From Amycolatopsis anabasis (GTDB taxonomy: Bacteria; Actinomycetota; Actinomycetes; Mycobacteriales; Pseudonocardiaceae): 51,767 nt of DNA. The notes beneath the pieces were generated by a model. The model ran no database searches. It was not told the DNA's origin and worked only from the letters and a program-made list of their open reading frames with translations. The DNA lies in the NCBI RefSeq assembly GCF_009765355.1, contig NZ_VTHK01000059.1, positions 1 through 51,767 of the forward strand. The letters run 5' to 3'. A program made the translations under genes and the position numbers. Of the stretch, positions 18,278 through 26,838 are shown in pieces. The first letter of the stretch is position 1. The number at the start of each line of letters is the position of its first letter.

Positions 18278-18598
18278 CTGGGCTCCTTCCGGTTCTCCCG
18301 GCCGGCGTTCACTCCGCCGGGGGAATCGTCACGATCTGGACTTAACGTACCCGATACGTTCCGGGTACCCGGAGGCGGATACCTTCTGCGTGGTGATCGC
18401 GGTCTCACGCTCTGGTTCCCGGCCGGTCACACCTGGCTACGGCGCTCCGAGCGACTGCGGGTGCGGCGGGTACGTCGATCGCCACGCTGCAGTTCGGGTT
18501 TCGCCACCAGGAGGTCGGCTGGGAATCCGCCTCCAACGCGGACCATACCAGCCGGTAAATCGACGCCGTACGGGCGTACTCCTAAGCGTCCGACCGGC
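18278..18598. other. Non-coding gap between atpI and atpB
   Basis: This 321-bp stretch separates atpI from atpB, both minus strand. It holds the atpB ribosome site at its low-coordinate end and a short GC hairpin (ACGCC/GGCGT) about 20 bp after atpI. The minus strand shows TACGTT near 18360-18355, a plausible -10, but no convincing -35. A promoter and regulated leader for the ATP synthase genes are expected here, but I cannot place them. ORFs crossing the gap look like noise. Confidence 0.5.
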
Positions 18599-19057
18599 CT
18601 ACTTCGAGTCGGGGATGATGGTCGGGATCTTGGTCTGCTTGAACGCCCTGACCTCACCCGCGGCGGTGAACACGAACGCGGCGAGCATGGTGATCGCCAG
18701 CGCGTAGGGGTGCAGCGCGTCGACGCCCCGGAGCAGGGTCATCACGCCGAGCAGGATCAGCACCTTCACCACGTAGCTGGCCAGCGCGACCATCATGACG
18801 AACATCGGGTCCATCGCCGCGCAGAACCGCATCATCCCGATGGTCGCCAGCGACGAGGCGAACGCGACCGCGCCGCCGACCAGTGCGCCGAGCAATCCGG
18901 GCAGGCCGACCCAGATGGTGGCCACCACCGCCGCGACCGCGATCGTCCCCAAGCCCACGATCAGGGTGGCCCGCAGCATCGCGTCGGCCAGCTTCAGCAC
19001 GGCCTGGGCGTGCGGGTTCTCTTCCTGGTCGGCCTTCTTGGCCGCTGTGTCACTCAT
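18599..19057 (-). CDS. atpI: ATP synthase-associated protein I (AtpI)
   Basis: A 152-residue membrane protein with four hydrophobic segments (LIVGLGTIAVAAVVATIWV; LLGALVGGAVAFASSLATIG; MMVALASYVVKVLILLGVM; ALAITMLAAFVFTAAGE). Length, position ahead of atpB and overlap with wecA (ATGA) match the actinobacterial AtpI gene (Rv1303 position). AtpI-type proteins help assemble the c-ring; sequence conservation is low, so the assignment relies partly on location. Confidence 0.8.
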   Translation of the reverse strand: MSDTAAKKADQEENPHAQAVLKLADAMLRATLIVGLGTIAVAAVVATIWVGLPGLLGALVGGAVAFASSLATIGMMRFCAAMDPMFVMMVALASYVVKVLILLGVMTLLRGVDALHPYALAITMLAAFVFTAAGEVRAFKQTKIPTIIPDSK

Positions 19058-20214
19058 GGCGCTCCCTGATTGCGTGACCTCAGTCTAGGGATGGCCGAAA
19101 CCAAGATCGCGAGCAGCAGGCCCGCACCGACGATCCAGAAGACCGCGGCGGTGTCGAACAGGGTCACCGAGACCGCGCCGAATCCGAGCAGTCCGGCCCA
19201 CAGGTAGATGAGCAGCACGGCCCGGCGCTGCGAGTGGCCGATCTCCAGGAGCCGGTGGTGCAGGTGCATCTTGTCCGCCGCGAACGGGCTCTCCCCGCGG
19301 CGGGTGCGGCGGATGACCGCCATCAGCAGGTCGAGCACCGGGAGGAAGAGGACCGCGGCGACCACGAACAGCGGCGACAGCAGGCCGAGGATGTCGGTCG
19401 CCTCGAACGCCGGGTACGGGATGCGCCCGGACGCCGAGACGCTGGCCGAGGCGAGCATCAGCCCGATCATCATCGAGCCGGAGTCGCCCATGAAGATCTT
19501 CGCCGGTTGGAAGTTGTGCGGCAGGAAGCCGAGACAGGCCCCGGCCAGGGTGGCGGCGATCAGCGCGGGCGGGTAGGCGCCGACGTACCCGTTGGTGGAG
19601 GACAGCACGCCGATCGAGAACGCGCACGCGGCCGCCGCGGCGATGAACCCGAGCCCACCGGCCAGGCCGTCCAGCCCGTCGACGAAGTTCATCGCGTTGA
19701 CCATGACCACCACGAGCAGCACGGTGAACAGCGCGCCCTGGTTGCGGTCGAGCACGACGACCGAGCCGATCGATTCGGCGTCCCCGCCCCAGGGAACCCA
19801 GACCTCCATCCACTGCACGCCGAAGAGCACCAGGATCCCGGCGCACATGACCTGCCCGGCGAGCTTGGTCCACGCGTCGAGTTCGAACCGGTCGTCCAGG
19901 GCGCCGATCAGCACGATCACCCCGCCGCCGACCAGCACGCCGACCGGGTCGAGCGAGTACTCGAAGGCCCGCCTGAGCACCGGCAACTGGTGCGCCAGGG
20001 CCATCCCGCCGAGCACGCCGAGGTACATGGCGAGCCCGCCCATCCGCGGGATCGGGATGACGTGCACGTCGCGGGCGCGCGGGGTGGCGATCGCGCCGAT
20101 GCGGGTGGCGAACTTGCGGACCAGGCCGGTGAACAGGAAGGTGACCGTCGCCGCGATCAGGGCGACGAGGATGTACTCCCGGATCGGGAGCCCAGCGGGC
20201 GCGGTGGGTGGCAC
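19054..20214 (-). CDS. wecA: Undecaprenyl/decaprenyl-phosphate GlcNAc-1-phosphate transferase (WecA/Rfe)
   Basis: Integral membrane sugar-phosphate transferase of 386 residues with about eleven hydrophobic segments. It starts lipid-linked glycan synthesis, in Actinobacteria the linker unit that joins arabinogalactan to peptidoglycan. Active-site motifs: MNFVDGLDGLAGG (Asp pair), KIFMGDSGSMMIG (Asp nucleophile candidate) and the MraY/WecA-branch motif KMHLHHRLL. The last places it with WecA rather than MraY, which would lie in a dcw cluster. It overlaps atpI by 4 bp, matching the Rv1302-Rv1303 arrangement. Confidence 0.93.
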   Translation of the reverse strand: MPPTAPAGLPIREYILVALIAATVTFLFTGLVRKFATRIGAIATPRARDVHVIPIPRMGGLAMYLGVLGGMALAHQLPVLRRAFEYSLDPVGVLVGGGVIVLIGALDDRFELDAWTKLAGQVMCAGILVLFGVQWMEVWVPWGGDAESIGSVVVLDRNQGALFTVLLVVVMVNAMNFVDGLDGLAGGLGFIAAAAACAFSIGVLSSTNGYVGAYPPALIAATLAGACLGFLPHNFQPAKIFMGDSGSMMIGLMLASASVSASGRIPYPAFEATDILGLLSPLFVVAAVLFLPVLDLLMAVIRRTRRGESPFAADKMHLHHRLLEIGHSQRRAVLLIYLWAGLLGFGAVSVTLFDTAAVFWIVGAGLLLAILVSAIPRLRSRNQGAP

Positions 20215-20301
20215 GGCGCGGTTACGCCTCCAGGTTCCAGGTCACGGGGCTGCAGGTTACCCCGTGTGGTGTGCGGTCCGAGTTTGCCTACCGGACCCGG
20301 T

Positions 20302-20952
20302 TCACGACGGGCTTTCCACCTCGACACCGAGCACTTCGGACAGCGCGGCGACGTTGACCGCGCCCTCGCGCAGCACGACCGGTTCGTCGCCGGTGAGGTC
20401 GACGATCGTCGAGGGCACCGGGTCGCCGCTCGGCCCGCCGTCGAGGTAGACCGCGACCGAGTCGCCGAGCTGTTCCTGCGCCTCGGCGGCGGTGGTCGCG
20501 GGCGGGCGGCCGGAGACGTTCGCGCTGGACACCGCCATCGGACCGACGTCGCGCAGCAGCTCGAGGGCGACCGGGTGCAGCGGCATCCGCAGCATCACCG
20601 TGCCCCGGGTGGAGCCCAGGTCCCACTGCAGGCTCGGGGCGTGCGGCAGCACGATCGACAGGTCGCCGGGCCAGAACGCCTCGATCAGTGCCCGGGCGTG
20701 CGGCGGCACGCCCAGCACCAGGCCGTCCACTGTGGACCAGGACCCGACGAGCACGCCGACCGGCATGTCCGGGCCGCGGTTCTTCGCGCGCAGCAGGGCA
20801 TGCACCGCGCCGGAGTCGAAGGCGTCCGCCCCGATGCCGTACACGGTGTCGGTGGGCAGGACGACCAGGCGACTCGAACGCACCGCGCCCGCCGCGGCCG
20901 CCAATCCGTCGGCCCGGGAGGCGCGCTGGCTGCAGTCGTACACCGCACTCAT
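20302..20952 (-). CDS. tsaC: L-threonylcarbamoyladenylate synthase (TsaC/Sua5 family)
   Basis: Makes threonylcarbamoyl-AMP from Thr, bicarbonate and ATP, the precursor of t6A37 in ANN-decoding tRNAs. I start it at MSAVYDCSQR (20952); upstream in-frame codons show no family similarity. The 216-residue product has VLPTDTVYGIGADAF, the KNR motif in LRAKNRGPDMPVGVLV, and the RMPLHP and SSANVSGRPPA segments that shape the nucleotide pocket. It lacks the C-terminal Sua5 domain, so it is the short TsaC type. Same position as Rv1301 near prmC, but here a protease gene lies between them. Confidence 0.92.
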   Translation of the reverse strand: MSAVYDCSQRASRADGLAAAAGAVRSSRLVVLPTDTVYGIGADAFDSGAVHALLRAKNRGPDMPVGVLVGSWSTVDGLVLGVPPHARALIEAFWPGDLSIVLPHAPSLQWDLGSTRGTVMLRMPLHPVALELLRDVGPMAVSSANVSGRPPATTAAEAQEQLGDSVAVYLDGGPSGDPVPSTIVDLTGDEPVVLREGAVNVAALSEVLGVEVESPS

Positions 20953-21117
20953 ACCCGGGAGCCTAGCTATGCGCGCACAGTCGCGTGCCCCGAGTCCCAC
21001 CCCCAGCTGCCGGGGACTCGGGGCACGCGAAGGGCTGCCGCGTGCACGACCGCTGAACACGGGTGCACAGAACGCGGACACGCGCGCGTGGCGCACCGAC
21101 ACGCCACGCGTGTGGCT

Positions 21118-23118
21118 CTAGAAACCGAAGGCGGTGCAGGTGGCGGTGGCGGTCTTGCCGGGGTCGCCGACCGAGGTGGCGGTCAGGGTGACCGTGCCGA
21201 GATGGCTGCCGCCTTCGCCGCGCTTGGCGTAGACCGTGGCCGGAACGTGCTGGCCGAACTTCGCGGTGACCAGTTCGTTCGGCAGGCGGACCGCCCAGCC
21301 CTTCGACGCGGTGGTGGCGGTCAGCCGGTAGGTGTCCGCGTCGAACGGCGCGGTGGCCCCGTTCGCCCGGCCGGTGTTGAACACCGGGAACCGGCAGGTC
21401 GCCAGCCCGCCGAAGGCGTAGGCGGGGGCCGACGGCCACAGGGCCACCCCGCGTTCCTGCTGCCCGGCGCCGTCCAGCGAGGCCACGGTCACCGTGTAGG
21501 ACAGCACGCCGTTCTGGTCGCGGGCGACATCGGTGACCAGGAAGCGCAGCCGGTTGGCCTGGTCGGTGTACTCGTACTTGCTCGCCGACTCGGTGCCCGC
21601 CTTGAAGGCGGCGTCGTTGAGCTGGCGGTAGTCACCGATGGTGATCTTCACCGGGGTGCCGTCCGGTTTGACGTAGTCGGTCATCCCGATGTCCTGCGGA
21701 TTGGCGTCGATGATCCATTCGAAGGGCGCCTCGTCCTTGTTCTTCGTCTTGGCGATCAGGACCCCGGAATCGGGTGCGAAGGAATCCGCGCCCATCCGGT
21801 CGACGACCTCGACCGTGTAGTTGTGGTACCCGCCGCCGTCGCACAACGGATCGGTTTTCCGGTCGCATTTCGGGGATTTGTCGCCGCCGGTCAGGGCGAT
21901 GTTGATCCCGCTGTAGGCGCCCGGCTGCGCCTGCGCGACCCGGGCGGTGATCCGCGCGGAGACCGGACCGGTCTGGGCGAGCTTGTTCCGGTCGAGCTGG
22001 AGCACGTCCTGCGGGGAGACGATGTTCAGCTTGAGCTTGTTGCGCAGCATGTGCTGGGCGCCCATCGAACCACCCTGGGTGGCCGGGATCTGCCAGCGGG
22101 TGTGCGGGCCGCCGGGACCGTTGAAACTGCCCCGGGAAAGCATTTCCCAAGGTCCGGTGTACGCGCGGGAGGGCGGATTTCCGAACGGGTTGTTGTAGTT
22201 GTCGCCGATGCCGAGGATGTGGCTGAATTCGTGCGCGTAAACGCCTTGCCCCGAGCTTTCCGCCTGGGTCGAGGAACCGGTGACCGCGTTCGGCCAGATC
22301 GACGCGGCGGATTTCCACGAGGTCCACGGCACGTACCGGGTACCCGTCCAGTTCGTCATGCCCGGAACGCCGGGCCCGAATTCCGCGGGCACGCCTTCCC
22401 TGGTGCCGAATTTCATTTCGCCGAATTCCTGCCAGGTCGCGCTCTCGTCCTGACCGGCGGAGAGGTAGAAGACGAAGTCGAACTGCTTGCTGATGTCACC
22501 GACGTCGGCCTTCCAGGCGGCGCCGCCGTCGGCGCGCAGGTCGCGGCGGCAGTTGGCGCCCGGCGGGCAGGCGCTGTCCGGCTGGAACTCCATGCCGTAC
22601 TCGAAGGACTTGCCCGGCAACCGGTAGGGCCCGAACGCGGTCAGGTCGACGCCGAACCGCCCGCCGGAGTCCTCCATCCAGTACTCGTGGATGGTGTGCC
22701 CGCGGTTGAGCGCCCCCGGTTTGTTCAGGAAGTCCTGGTAGAACTTGGCGACCTGGGCGCGCGGGATGTTGCTCGCCTCGGGGCTCGGGTTGCCGAACAC
22801 CGTCGAGCGCGGCGGCTGGGTGACGGCGAAGTTCTGGTCGGGGTAGTCGACGAGGACGACCGCGCCCTTGAAGGTGCGCACGCTGCCCTTGCGGTCGGGG
22901 TTGGCCCAGTCGGTGCCGGGCACCTTCCGGTAGTCGTCCCAGGTCATGTGGTCCTGGTTCTCCCAGGTCGCCGAATCCAGCGGCGCCGGCCAGTCCCGGG
23001 TCGCGGCCTGGGCGAGGCCCGGGGTGCTGACCAGCGAACACAGCAGCGTCGCGATTCCCAGTACGGAGATGCCACTCGCCCTGCGAATCCAGCGTGCTCT
23101 ACGACCGAACGAACGCAT
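21118..23118 (-). CDS. Secreted M6-family metalloprotease
   Basis: A 666-residue exported zinc protease. Residues 1-38 form a Sec signal (RRARWIRRASG then a hydrophobic core, cleavage after AQA). The zinc site HEFSHILGIGD at 296-306 gives HExxHxxGxxD, with two His and the third ligand expected at Asp306. This motif and WPNAVTGSSTQAESSGQGVYAHEFSH are typical of the immune-inhibitor-A/M6 group. The C-terminal third (about 520-666) looks like beta-rich accessory domains with one Cys pair. Likely role is extracellular protein digestion. It stands between tsaC and prmC, which are usually adjacent, so it was inserted into a conserved block. Base composition does not look foreign. Confidence 0.88.
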   Translation of the reverse strand: MRSFGRRARWIRRASGISVLGIATLLCSLVSTPGLAQAATRDWPAPLDSATWENQDHMTWDDYRKVPGTDWANPDRKGSVRTFKGAVVLVDYPDQNFAVTQPPRSTVFGNPSPEASNIPRAQVAKFYQDFLNKPGALNRGHTIHEYWMEDSGGRFGVDLTAFGPYRLPGKSFEYGMEFQPDSACPPGANCRRDLRADGGAAWKADVGDISKQFDFVFYLSAGQDESATWQEFGEMKFGTREGVPAEFGPGVPGMTNWTGTRYVPWTSWKSAASIWPNAVTGSSTQAESSGQGVYAHEFSHILGIGDNYNNPFGNPPSRAYTGPWEMLSRGSFNGPGGPHTRWQIPATQGGSMGAQHMLRNKLKLNIVSPQDVLQLDRNKLAQTGPVSARITARVAQAQPGAYSGINIALTGGDKSPKCDRKTDPLCDGGGYHNYTVEVVDRMGADSFAPDSGVLIAKTKNKDEAPFEWIIDANPQDIGMTDYVKPDGTPVKITIGDYRQLNDAAFKAGTESASKYEYTDQANRLRFLVTDVARDQNGVLSYTVTVASLDGAGQQERGVALWPSAPAYAFGGLATCRFPVFNTGRANGATAPFDADTYRLTATTASKGWAVRLPNELVTAKFGQHVPATVYAKRGEGGSHLGTVTLTATSVGDPGKTATATCTAFGF

Positions 23119-23247
23119 CGGAGCTCCTCGCGGATGGGCCGCTGCAGACGGCGGCCGCTTGATCCACAGTAGGAATTCCGATATCTCCCGCGCATCGGCC
23201 GATCGTCGTATGTTGCGAGATCTGCTTGTCCTACGCCGGAAGTCGGG

Positions 23248-24117
23248 TCACGCGCCGGTGCGCCGCGCGGTGACGAACCGCGGGCGTCCGGCGAGGTCCT
23301 GGTGATCGGCGACCTCGGTGAGCACCTTGCGCTGGGCCACCAGCGCGGGCACCGCGGAACCGTGCGTGTCGTCGTGCTCGATCGCCATCCCGCCGCCGGG
23401 GCGCAGCAGCCGGGCCGCCGCGTTCACCGCGTGCCGGATCATGGCGAGCCCGCCGTCGGCGGCGAACACGGCCTGCGCCGGGTCGAAGTCGACGACCTCG
23501 GGCGGCAGCTCGGCGCCCGGCGGCACGTACGGCGGGTTGCACAGCACGAGGTCGACCAGGCCGTCGAGCTCGGCGAACATCGTGTTGTCGGCGATGTCCC
23601 CGGAGTACAACCGGATCTGGGCGTCCCCGGCCGCGACCCGCGCCTCGGCGTTGTGCCGCGCCCACGCGAGCGCCTGCGGATCGACGTCCACCGCGTACAC
23701 GACCGCGTCCGGCCGCGCGTGCGCGACGGCGAGCGCGAGCGCGCCGGAGCCGGTGCACAGGTCGACCACGATCGGGTACTCGCGGCCCTTGAGCACGCCG
23801 AGCCCCCAGTCCAGCAGCAGTTCGGTCTCCGGCCGGGGCACGAAGACACCGGGGCCGACGTCGACGGTGATCTCGCCGAGCGCGGCCCAGCCGGTCAGGT
23901 GCTGCAGCGGCACGCGTTTGGCCCGCTGCGCGACGAGCTGGCCGATCGCGTCCACGACGCCCGGGTCGACCAGCGGCACCAGGGGAAGGCGGCCCCGTTC
24001 GACGCCGAGGACGTGCGCCGCGAGCAGTTCGGCGTCGGTTCGCGGGGACGCCACCCCGGCGTCCTCGAGAATCCGGGTCGCCTCCATGATCGCCAGACGC
24101 AACGGCTGTCTCTTCAC
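23248..24117 (-). CDS. prmC: Release factor glutamine methyltransferase (PrmC/HemK)
   Basis: Methylates the Gln of the GGQ motif in RF1/RF2 using SAM, raising termination efficiency. The 289-residue form starts at GTG (KRQPLRLAI follows), where family similarity begins; a longer frame to 24159 exists. Motif I is VVDLCTGSGALALAVAHARPD and the catalytic NPPY is in LCNPPYVPPG. N-terminal helical domain SPRTDAELLAAHVLG is typical. Its substrate gene prfA is 3.2 kb away rather than adjacent, as the accessory patch 24.2-27.3 kb separates them. Confidence 0.93.
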   Translation of the reverse strand: MKRQPLRLAIMEATRILEDAGVASPRTDAELLAAHVLGVERGRLPLVPLVDPGVVDAIGQLVAQRAKRVPLQHLTGWAALGEITVDVGPGVFVPRPETELLLDWGLGVLKGREYPIVVDLCTGSGALALAVAHARPDAVVYAVDVDPQALAWARHNAEARVAAGDAQIRLYSGDIADNTMFAELDGLVDLVLCNPPYVPPGAELPPEVVDFDPAQAVFAADGGLAMIRHAVNAAARLLRPGGGMAIEHDDTHGSAVPALVAQRKVLTEVADHQDLAGRPRFVTARRTGA

Positions 24118-24213
24118 GGTGTCCAGACTGGCATACCCGCGCCGCCCCGCCGCGACCAAGCTCGCCCTCGGGCGGCACTTTCTCCCCGAAGTGCCGCGAA
24201 CGCGGCGACCGGC

Positions 24214-24290
24214 AGGAAGGGACCTTCACTCCCGGAGATCGGGAGCGAGGGACCTTTACTACGGTCAGACGTGAGCAAAGGTCCCTTCCT
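24214..24290. repeat. Intergenic palindrome family B, copy 1
   Basis: Outer 13-bp inverted arms (AGGAAGGGACCTT at 24214-24226, complement at 24278-24290) enclose a smaller hairpin (CTCCCG/CGGGAG, loop AGATC region) and the unit GAGGGACCTTTACTACGG. The same unit forms the long hairpin at 29507-29553. It lies between MerR and prmC, both minus strand. Confidence 0.75.
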
Positions 24291-24308
24291 CCCGCCGCCA
24301 CCGCGGGA

Positions 24309-24653
24309 TCAGGCGCCGGTGAGATAGGTGGCCAGGGCGCCGCGGGTGCGGCGGAGGCCGTCGATGCGCTCGTCCATCGCCGCCAGCTCGCGGTTCAACA
24401 GGGCGCGCAGGTCCGGGCACAGGTCGAACTCCGGCCGCTCGCCTCGCGTGCACGGCAGCACCGAACGGATCACCCCGGTGGACAGGCCCGCGTTCAGCAG
24501 CGCGCGGATCTGCCGCACGGTGAGCACCGAATCCTCGCCGTACCAGCGGTAACCGTTCGGGCCGCGCCCGGCTTCGAGCAGTCCCTGCTCCTCGTAGTAG
24601 CGCAGCAGCCGCGGGCTGACGCCGGTGCGCCGCGACAACTCCCCGATCAGCAT
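24309..24653 (-). CDS. MerR family transcriptional regulator
   Basis: A 114-residue one-component regulator. The N-terminal winged helix MLIGELSRRTGVSPRLLRYYEEQGLL with GYRWYGEDSVLTVRQIRALLNAGLS is a standard MerR DNA-binding domain, followed by a short dimerisation helix (LRALLNRELAAMDERIDGLRRTRGAL). Two Cys (LPCTRGE, DLCPDL) lie near the hinge, but metal-binding loops of CueR/ZntR type are absent, so an organic or unknown signal is likely. It is divergent from the hydrolase pseudogene. MerR-type promoters with a dyad in a 20-21-bp spacer lie at 24674 and 25188, presumably its targets. Its own transcription probably starts in the same intergenic space. Confidence 0.88.
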   Translation of the reverse strand: MLIGELSRRTGVSPRLLRYYEEQGLLEAGRGPNGYRWYGEDSVLTVRQIRALLNAGLSTGVIRSVLPCTRGERPEFDLCPDLRALLNRELAAMDERIDGLRRTRGALATYLTGA

Positions 24654-24673
24654 GTGACCCGCCCCATCCGGCC

Positions 24674-24705
24674 TTGACCTTCACATCGATGTGAGTTCCT
24701 AACGT
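24674..24705 (+). promoter_or_regulatory. MerR-type promoter/operator, copy 1 (in front of the pseudogene)
   Basis: A -35 TTGACC (24674-24679) and -10 TAACGT (24700-24705) are separated by 20 bp, the overlong spacing that MerR activators correct by distorting DNA. The spacer contains the perfect dyad CACATCGATGTG. The -10 ends 6 bp before the ATG at 24712, so the transcript would be leaderless. It lies 21 bp from the divergent MerR start codon. Confidence 0.7.
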
Positions 24706-24711
24706 CGCGGC

Positions 24712-25187
24712 ATGAGCAAACATTTCGCGCACGTCGTCCGGGGTTCCGGCCCCGGCCTGCTGCTCGCGCACGGCGCCGGCGGCAACATCGAGGGCACGCA
24801 CACCGTGGTCGGGCCGGACTACCCCGGTTCGGGCGGCACCCCCCGCGGCGAGACGCCACTCGCGCTGGACGAGGTGGCCGACGAACTGGTCGCCGTCGCC
24901 GCGGACGCTGACCCTGACCTCGGGGTTCACCCGCGGCGACAACCGGCTCCGGCTCGCCGCGGACATCTGGCGGACCCTGCTGGACGGCGACCGCACGCTG
25001 CTGGCCAAGTTCCTCACCCTGGTGGCGACCGGCGGCAAGCACCTCAACGCGCTGCGCCCCGAGGAGCTCGCCGCCTCGATCGACGGGCTGGCGGCCCCCG
25101 AACTCTCCCGCGAACTGGCCGCCGGGATCCCCGGCGCCGAGCTGGTGGAAGTCGGATCGGCCAGGCCGAGACCCCGCTCACGCGCGC
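24712..25187 (+). pseudogene. Alpha/beta hydrolase pseudogene (decayed tandem copy)
   Basis: Remnant of the hydrolase gene at 25227. It begins in register (RGSGPGLLLAHGAGGNIEG against RGSGPGLLLAHGAASSVED), then jumps to THTVVGPDYPGSGGTPR, missing about 11 codons. After VAVAADAD about 33 codons that hold the nucleophile GYSMG are lost and the frame changes; matching sequence resumes in another frame as LTLTSGFTRGDNRLRLAADIW up to ASIDG. A third deletion removes the domain with the catalytic acid, leaving LSRELAAGIPGAELVEV. The terminal His region is gone. It therefore cannot encode a working hydrolase, yet its promoter is intact. Confidence 0.85.
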
Positions 25188-25220
25188 TTGACCTTCACAT
25201 CGATGTCAGGGTTCTACGGT
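25188..25220 (+). promoter_or_regulatory. MerR-type promoter/operator, copy 2 (in front of the intact hydrolase)
   Basis: TTGACCTTCACATCGATGT is identical to copy 1 over 19 bases. The -35 TTGACC (25188-25193) is followed by a 21-bp spacer to TACGGT (25215-25220), or 19 bp to TCTACG. The dyad ACATCGATGT is kept. The start ATG at 25227 is 6 bp from the -10, again a leaderless layout. Conservation with copy 1 while the coding parts diverge argues for a real regulator site. Confidence 0.7.
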
Positions 25221-25226
25221 CGCGGC

Positions 25227-26018
25227 ATGACGCTTCAGCTCACCAGCACCGTCCGGGGTTCCGGCCCCGGCCTCCTGCTCGCGCACGGCGCCGCGAGCTC
25301 GGTCGAGGACAGCTTCGGCACGATCCTGGACGACCTCGCCCGGAGGCACACGGTCGTCGGCCCGGACTACCCCGGGTCCGGCGGCACTCCGCGTTCGGCG
25401 GATCCGCTCAGCCTTGACGCCCTGGCCGACGGCGCGGTGGCCGCGGCCGCGGACGCCGGGCTCGAGCGCTTCGCCGTGCTGGGCTATTCGATGGGCACCG
25501 CCGTCGCGGTCCGGGCCGCCGTCCGGCACCCCGAGCGCGTGACCGGGCTGGTGCTCACCGCGGGCCTGGCCCGGCCGGATCTCCGCCTGCGGCTCGGCGC
25601 GGAGATCTGGCGGGACCTGCTCGACGGCGACCGCGCGCTGCTCGCGAAGTACCTGCTGGTGGTCGGCAGCGGCGCGAAACACCTGAACTCGCTCACCGAG
25701 GCCCAGCTGGCCACCGCGATCGACTACCTGATCGGCTATGTCCCCGGCGGCAGCGCCGACCACCTGACCCTGCTCACCACGATCGACACCCGCGCCGACC
25801 TGGCCCGGATCGCGGTGCCGACCCTGGTCGTCTCCCCGACCGGCGACGAGCTGGTGGACCCCGCGTTGTCCCGCGAACTCGCCGCGAGCATCCCGGGCGC
25901 CCGGCTCGCCGAAGTCGACTCGGGCCACGACGTCGGCACCGAAGCCCGCGACGCCTGGCTCGCCGCGATCCAGAACTTCCTCACCGAGATCGGATCCGAA
26001 CCATGGACCTCCAGGTAA
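25227..26018 (+). CDS. Alpha/beta fold hydrolase
   Basis: A 263-residue soluble hydrolase. The start ATG (MTLQLTSTVRG) sits 6 bp after a MerR-type -10 box. Family marks: oxyanion region LLLAHGAASSVED (near residue 15), DYPGSGGTPR, nucleophile elbow VLGYSMGTAVAV (Ser near 92), acid in VVSPTGDELVDP, and His in SGHDVGT near the end, so the catalytic triad is complete. Substrate unknown. The end overlaps the LLM oxidoreductase start by 16 bp, so both are one MerR-controlled unit, perhaps for degradation or detoxification of an ester or cyclic ketone product; that pathway is inference. Confidence 0.88.
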   Translation: MTLQLTSTVRGSGPGLLLAHGAASSVEDSFGTILDDLARRHTVVGPDYPGSGGTPRSADPLSLDALADGAVAAAADAGLERFAVLGYSMGTAVAVRAAVRHPERVTGLVLTAGLARPDLRLRLGAEIWRDLLDGDRALLAKYLLVVGSGAKHLNSLTEAQLATAIDYLIGYVPGGSADHLTLLTTIDTRADLARIAVPTLVVSPTGDELVDPALSRELAASIPGARLAEVDSGHDVGTEARDAWLAAIQNFLTEIGSEPWTSR

Positions 26019-26809
26019 TCCTGCCCAACGAAGCCCCGGCGATGGACCCGCGATTCCTGGTCCGCCTCGCCGCCCGGGCCGAAGAACTCGGCTACCACAC
26101 CGCGTGGCTGCCGGACCACCTCCTCCCGCCCGGCGAATTCGGCGAGGTATTCGGCGGCGTCTACGAACCGCTGACCACACTGTCCTATGTGGCCGCCCGC
26201 ACGAGTGCCATCCACCTCGGCACCTCGGTCCTCGTGCTCCCCCTGCGCAATCCGTTCGCGGTCGCCAAGCAGGCGGCCACGCTGGACCGCCTCTCCGGGG
26301 AACGGCTCACCCTCGGCGTCGGCATCGGCTGGGAACGCACGGAATTCGCCAATGTCGGCGCCGACTTCCGCACCCGCGCCGCCCGCACCGACGAAGCGAT
26401 TTCCTTGCTCCGTCACCTCTTTCACGGCGAAGGCGGCTTCCGCGGCGAGTACTATTCCTACGAAACCGGTTTCTTCGAACCGAAACCGCGCCGCCGCCTG
26501 CCGATCATGGTGGGCGGCAATTCCGACGCCGCCCTGCGGCGGGCGGCTACCCTCGCCGACGAATGGCAGGGCGTCGAACTCACGCCCGCGGAATTCGCGC
26601 AGAAGGTGACCCGTATTCGCGAACTGTCCACACGCGACATTCGGGTGGGCACCCGGATCGCCTGGAACGGCGGCGAAACCGAGTTCGCACAGGCGGTCGA
26701 CCGAGCACACGCCTTCGCCGAAGCGGGCGCCGACGCCCTCGCCGTGTGGTTCAGCCCGGACGACGGTTTCGAATCCCGCATGACCCGCTTCGCCACCGCC
26801 CTCCGCTAA
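26003..26809 (+). CDS. LLM class F420-dependent oxidoreductase
   Basis: A 268-residue luciferase-like TIM-barrel protein. Typical features: LAARAEELGYHTAWLPDHLL near the N-terminus, HLGTSVLVLPLRNPFAVAKQAATLDRLSGERLTLGVGIGW, the bulge after it, and LPIMVGGNSDAALRRAATLADEW. The pattern matches the F420-type subfamily common in Actinobacteria (TIGR03619-like) rather than FMN monooxygenases, but the cofactor is inferred. It overlaps the hydrolase gene by 16 bp, so the two are co-translated and likely act in one pathway under MerR control. Confidence 0.85.
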   Translation: MDLQVILPNEAPAMDPRFLVRLAARAEELGYHTAWLPDHLLPPGEFGEVFGGVYEPLTTLSYVAARTSAIHLGTSVLVLPLRNPFAVAKQAATLDRLSGERLTLGVGIGWERTEFANVGADFRTRAARTDEAISLLRHLFHGEGGFRGEYYSYETGFFEPKPRRRLPIMVGGNSDAALRRAATLADEWQGVELTPAEFAQKVTRIRELSTRDIRVGTRIAWNGGETEFAQAVDRAHAFAEAGADALAVWFSPDDGFESRMTRFATALR

Positions 26810-26838
26810 CCGAGAATCCCCGCTGAGGGTTTTCTCCG

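Noticed and set aside
19234..23172. A 1312-codon plus-strand frame running antisense to wecA, tsaC and the M6 protease
   Set aside because: High-GC antisense artefact: opposite to three recognisable genes, with low-complexity Arg/Gly/His content.
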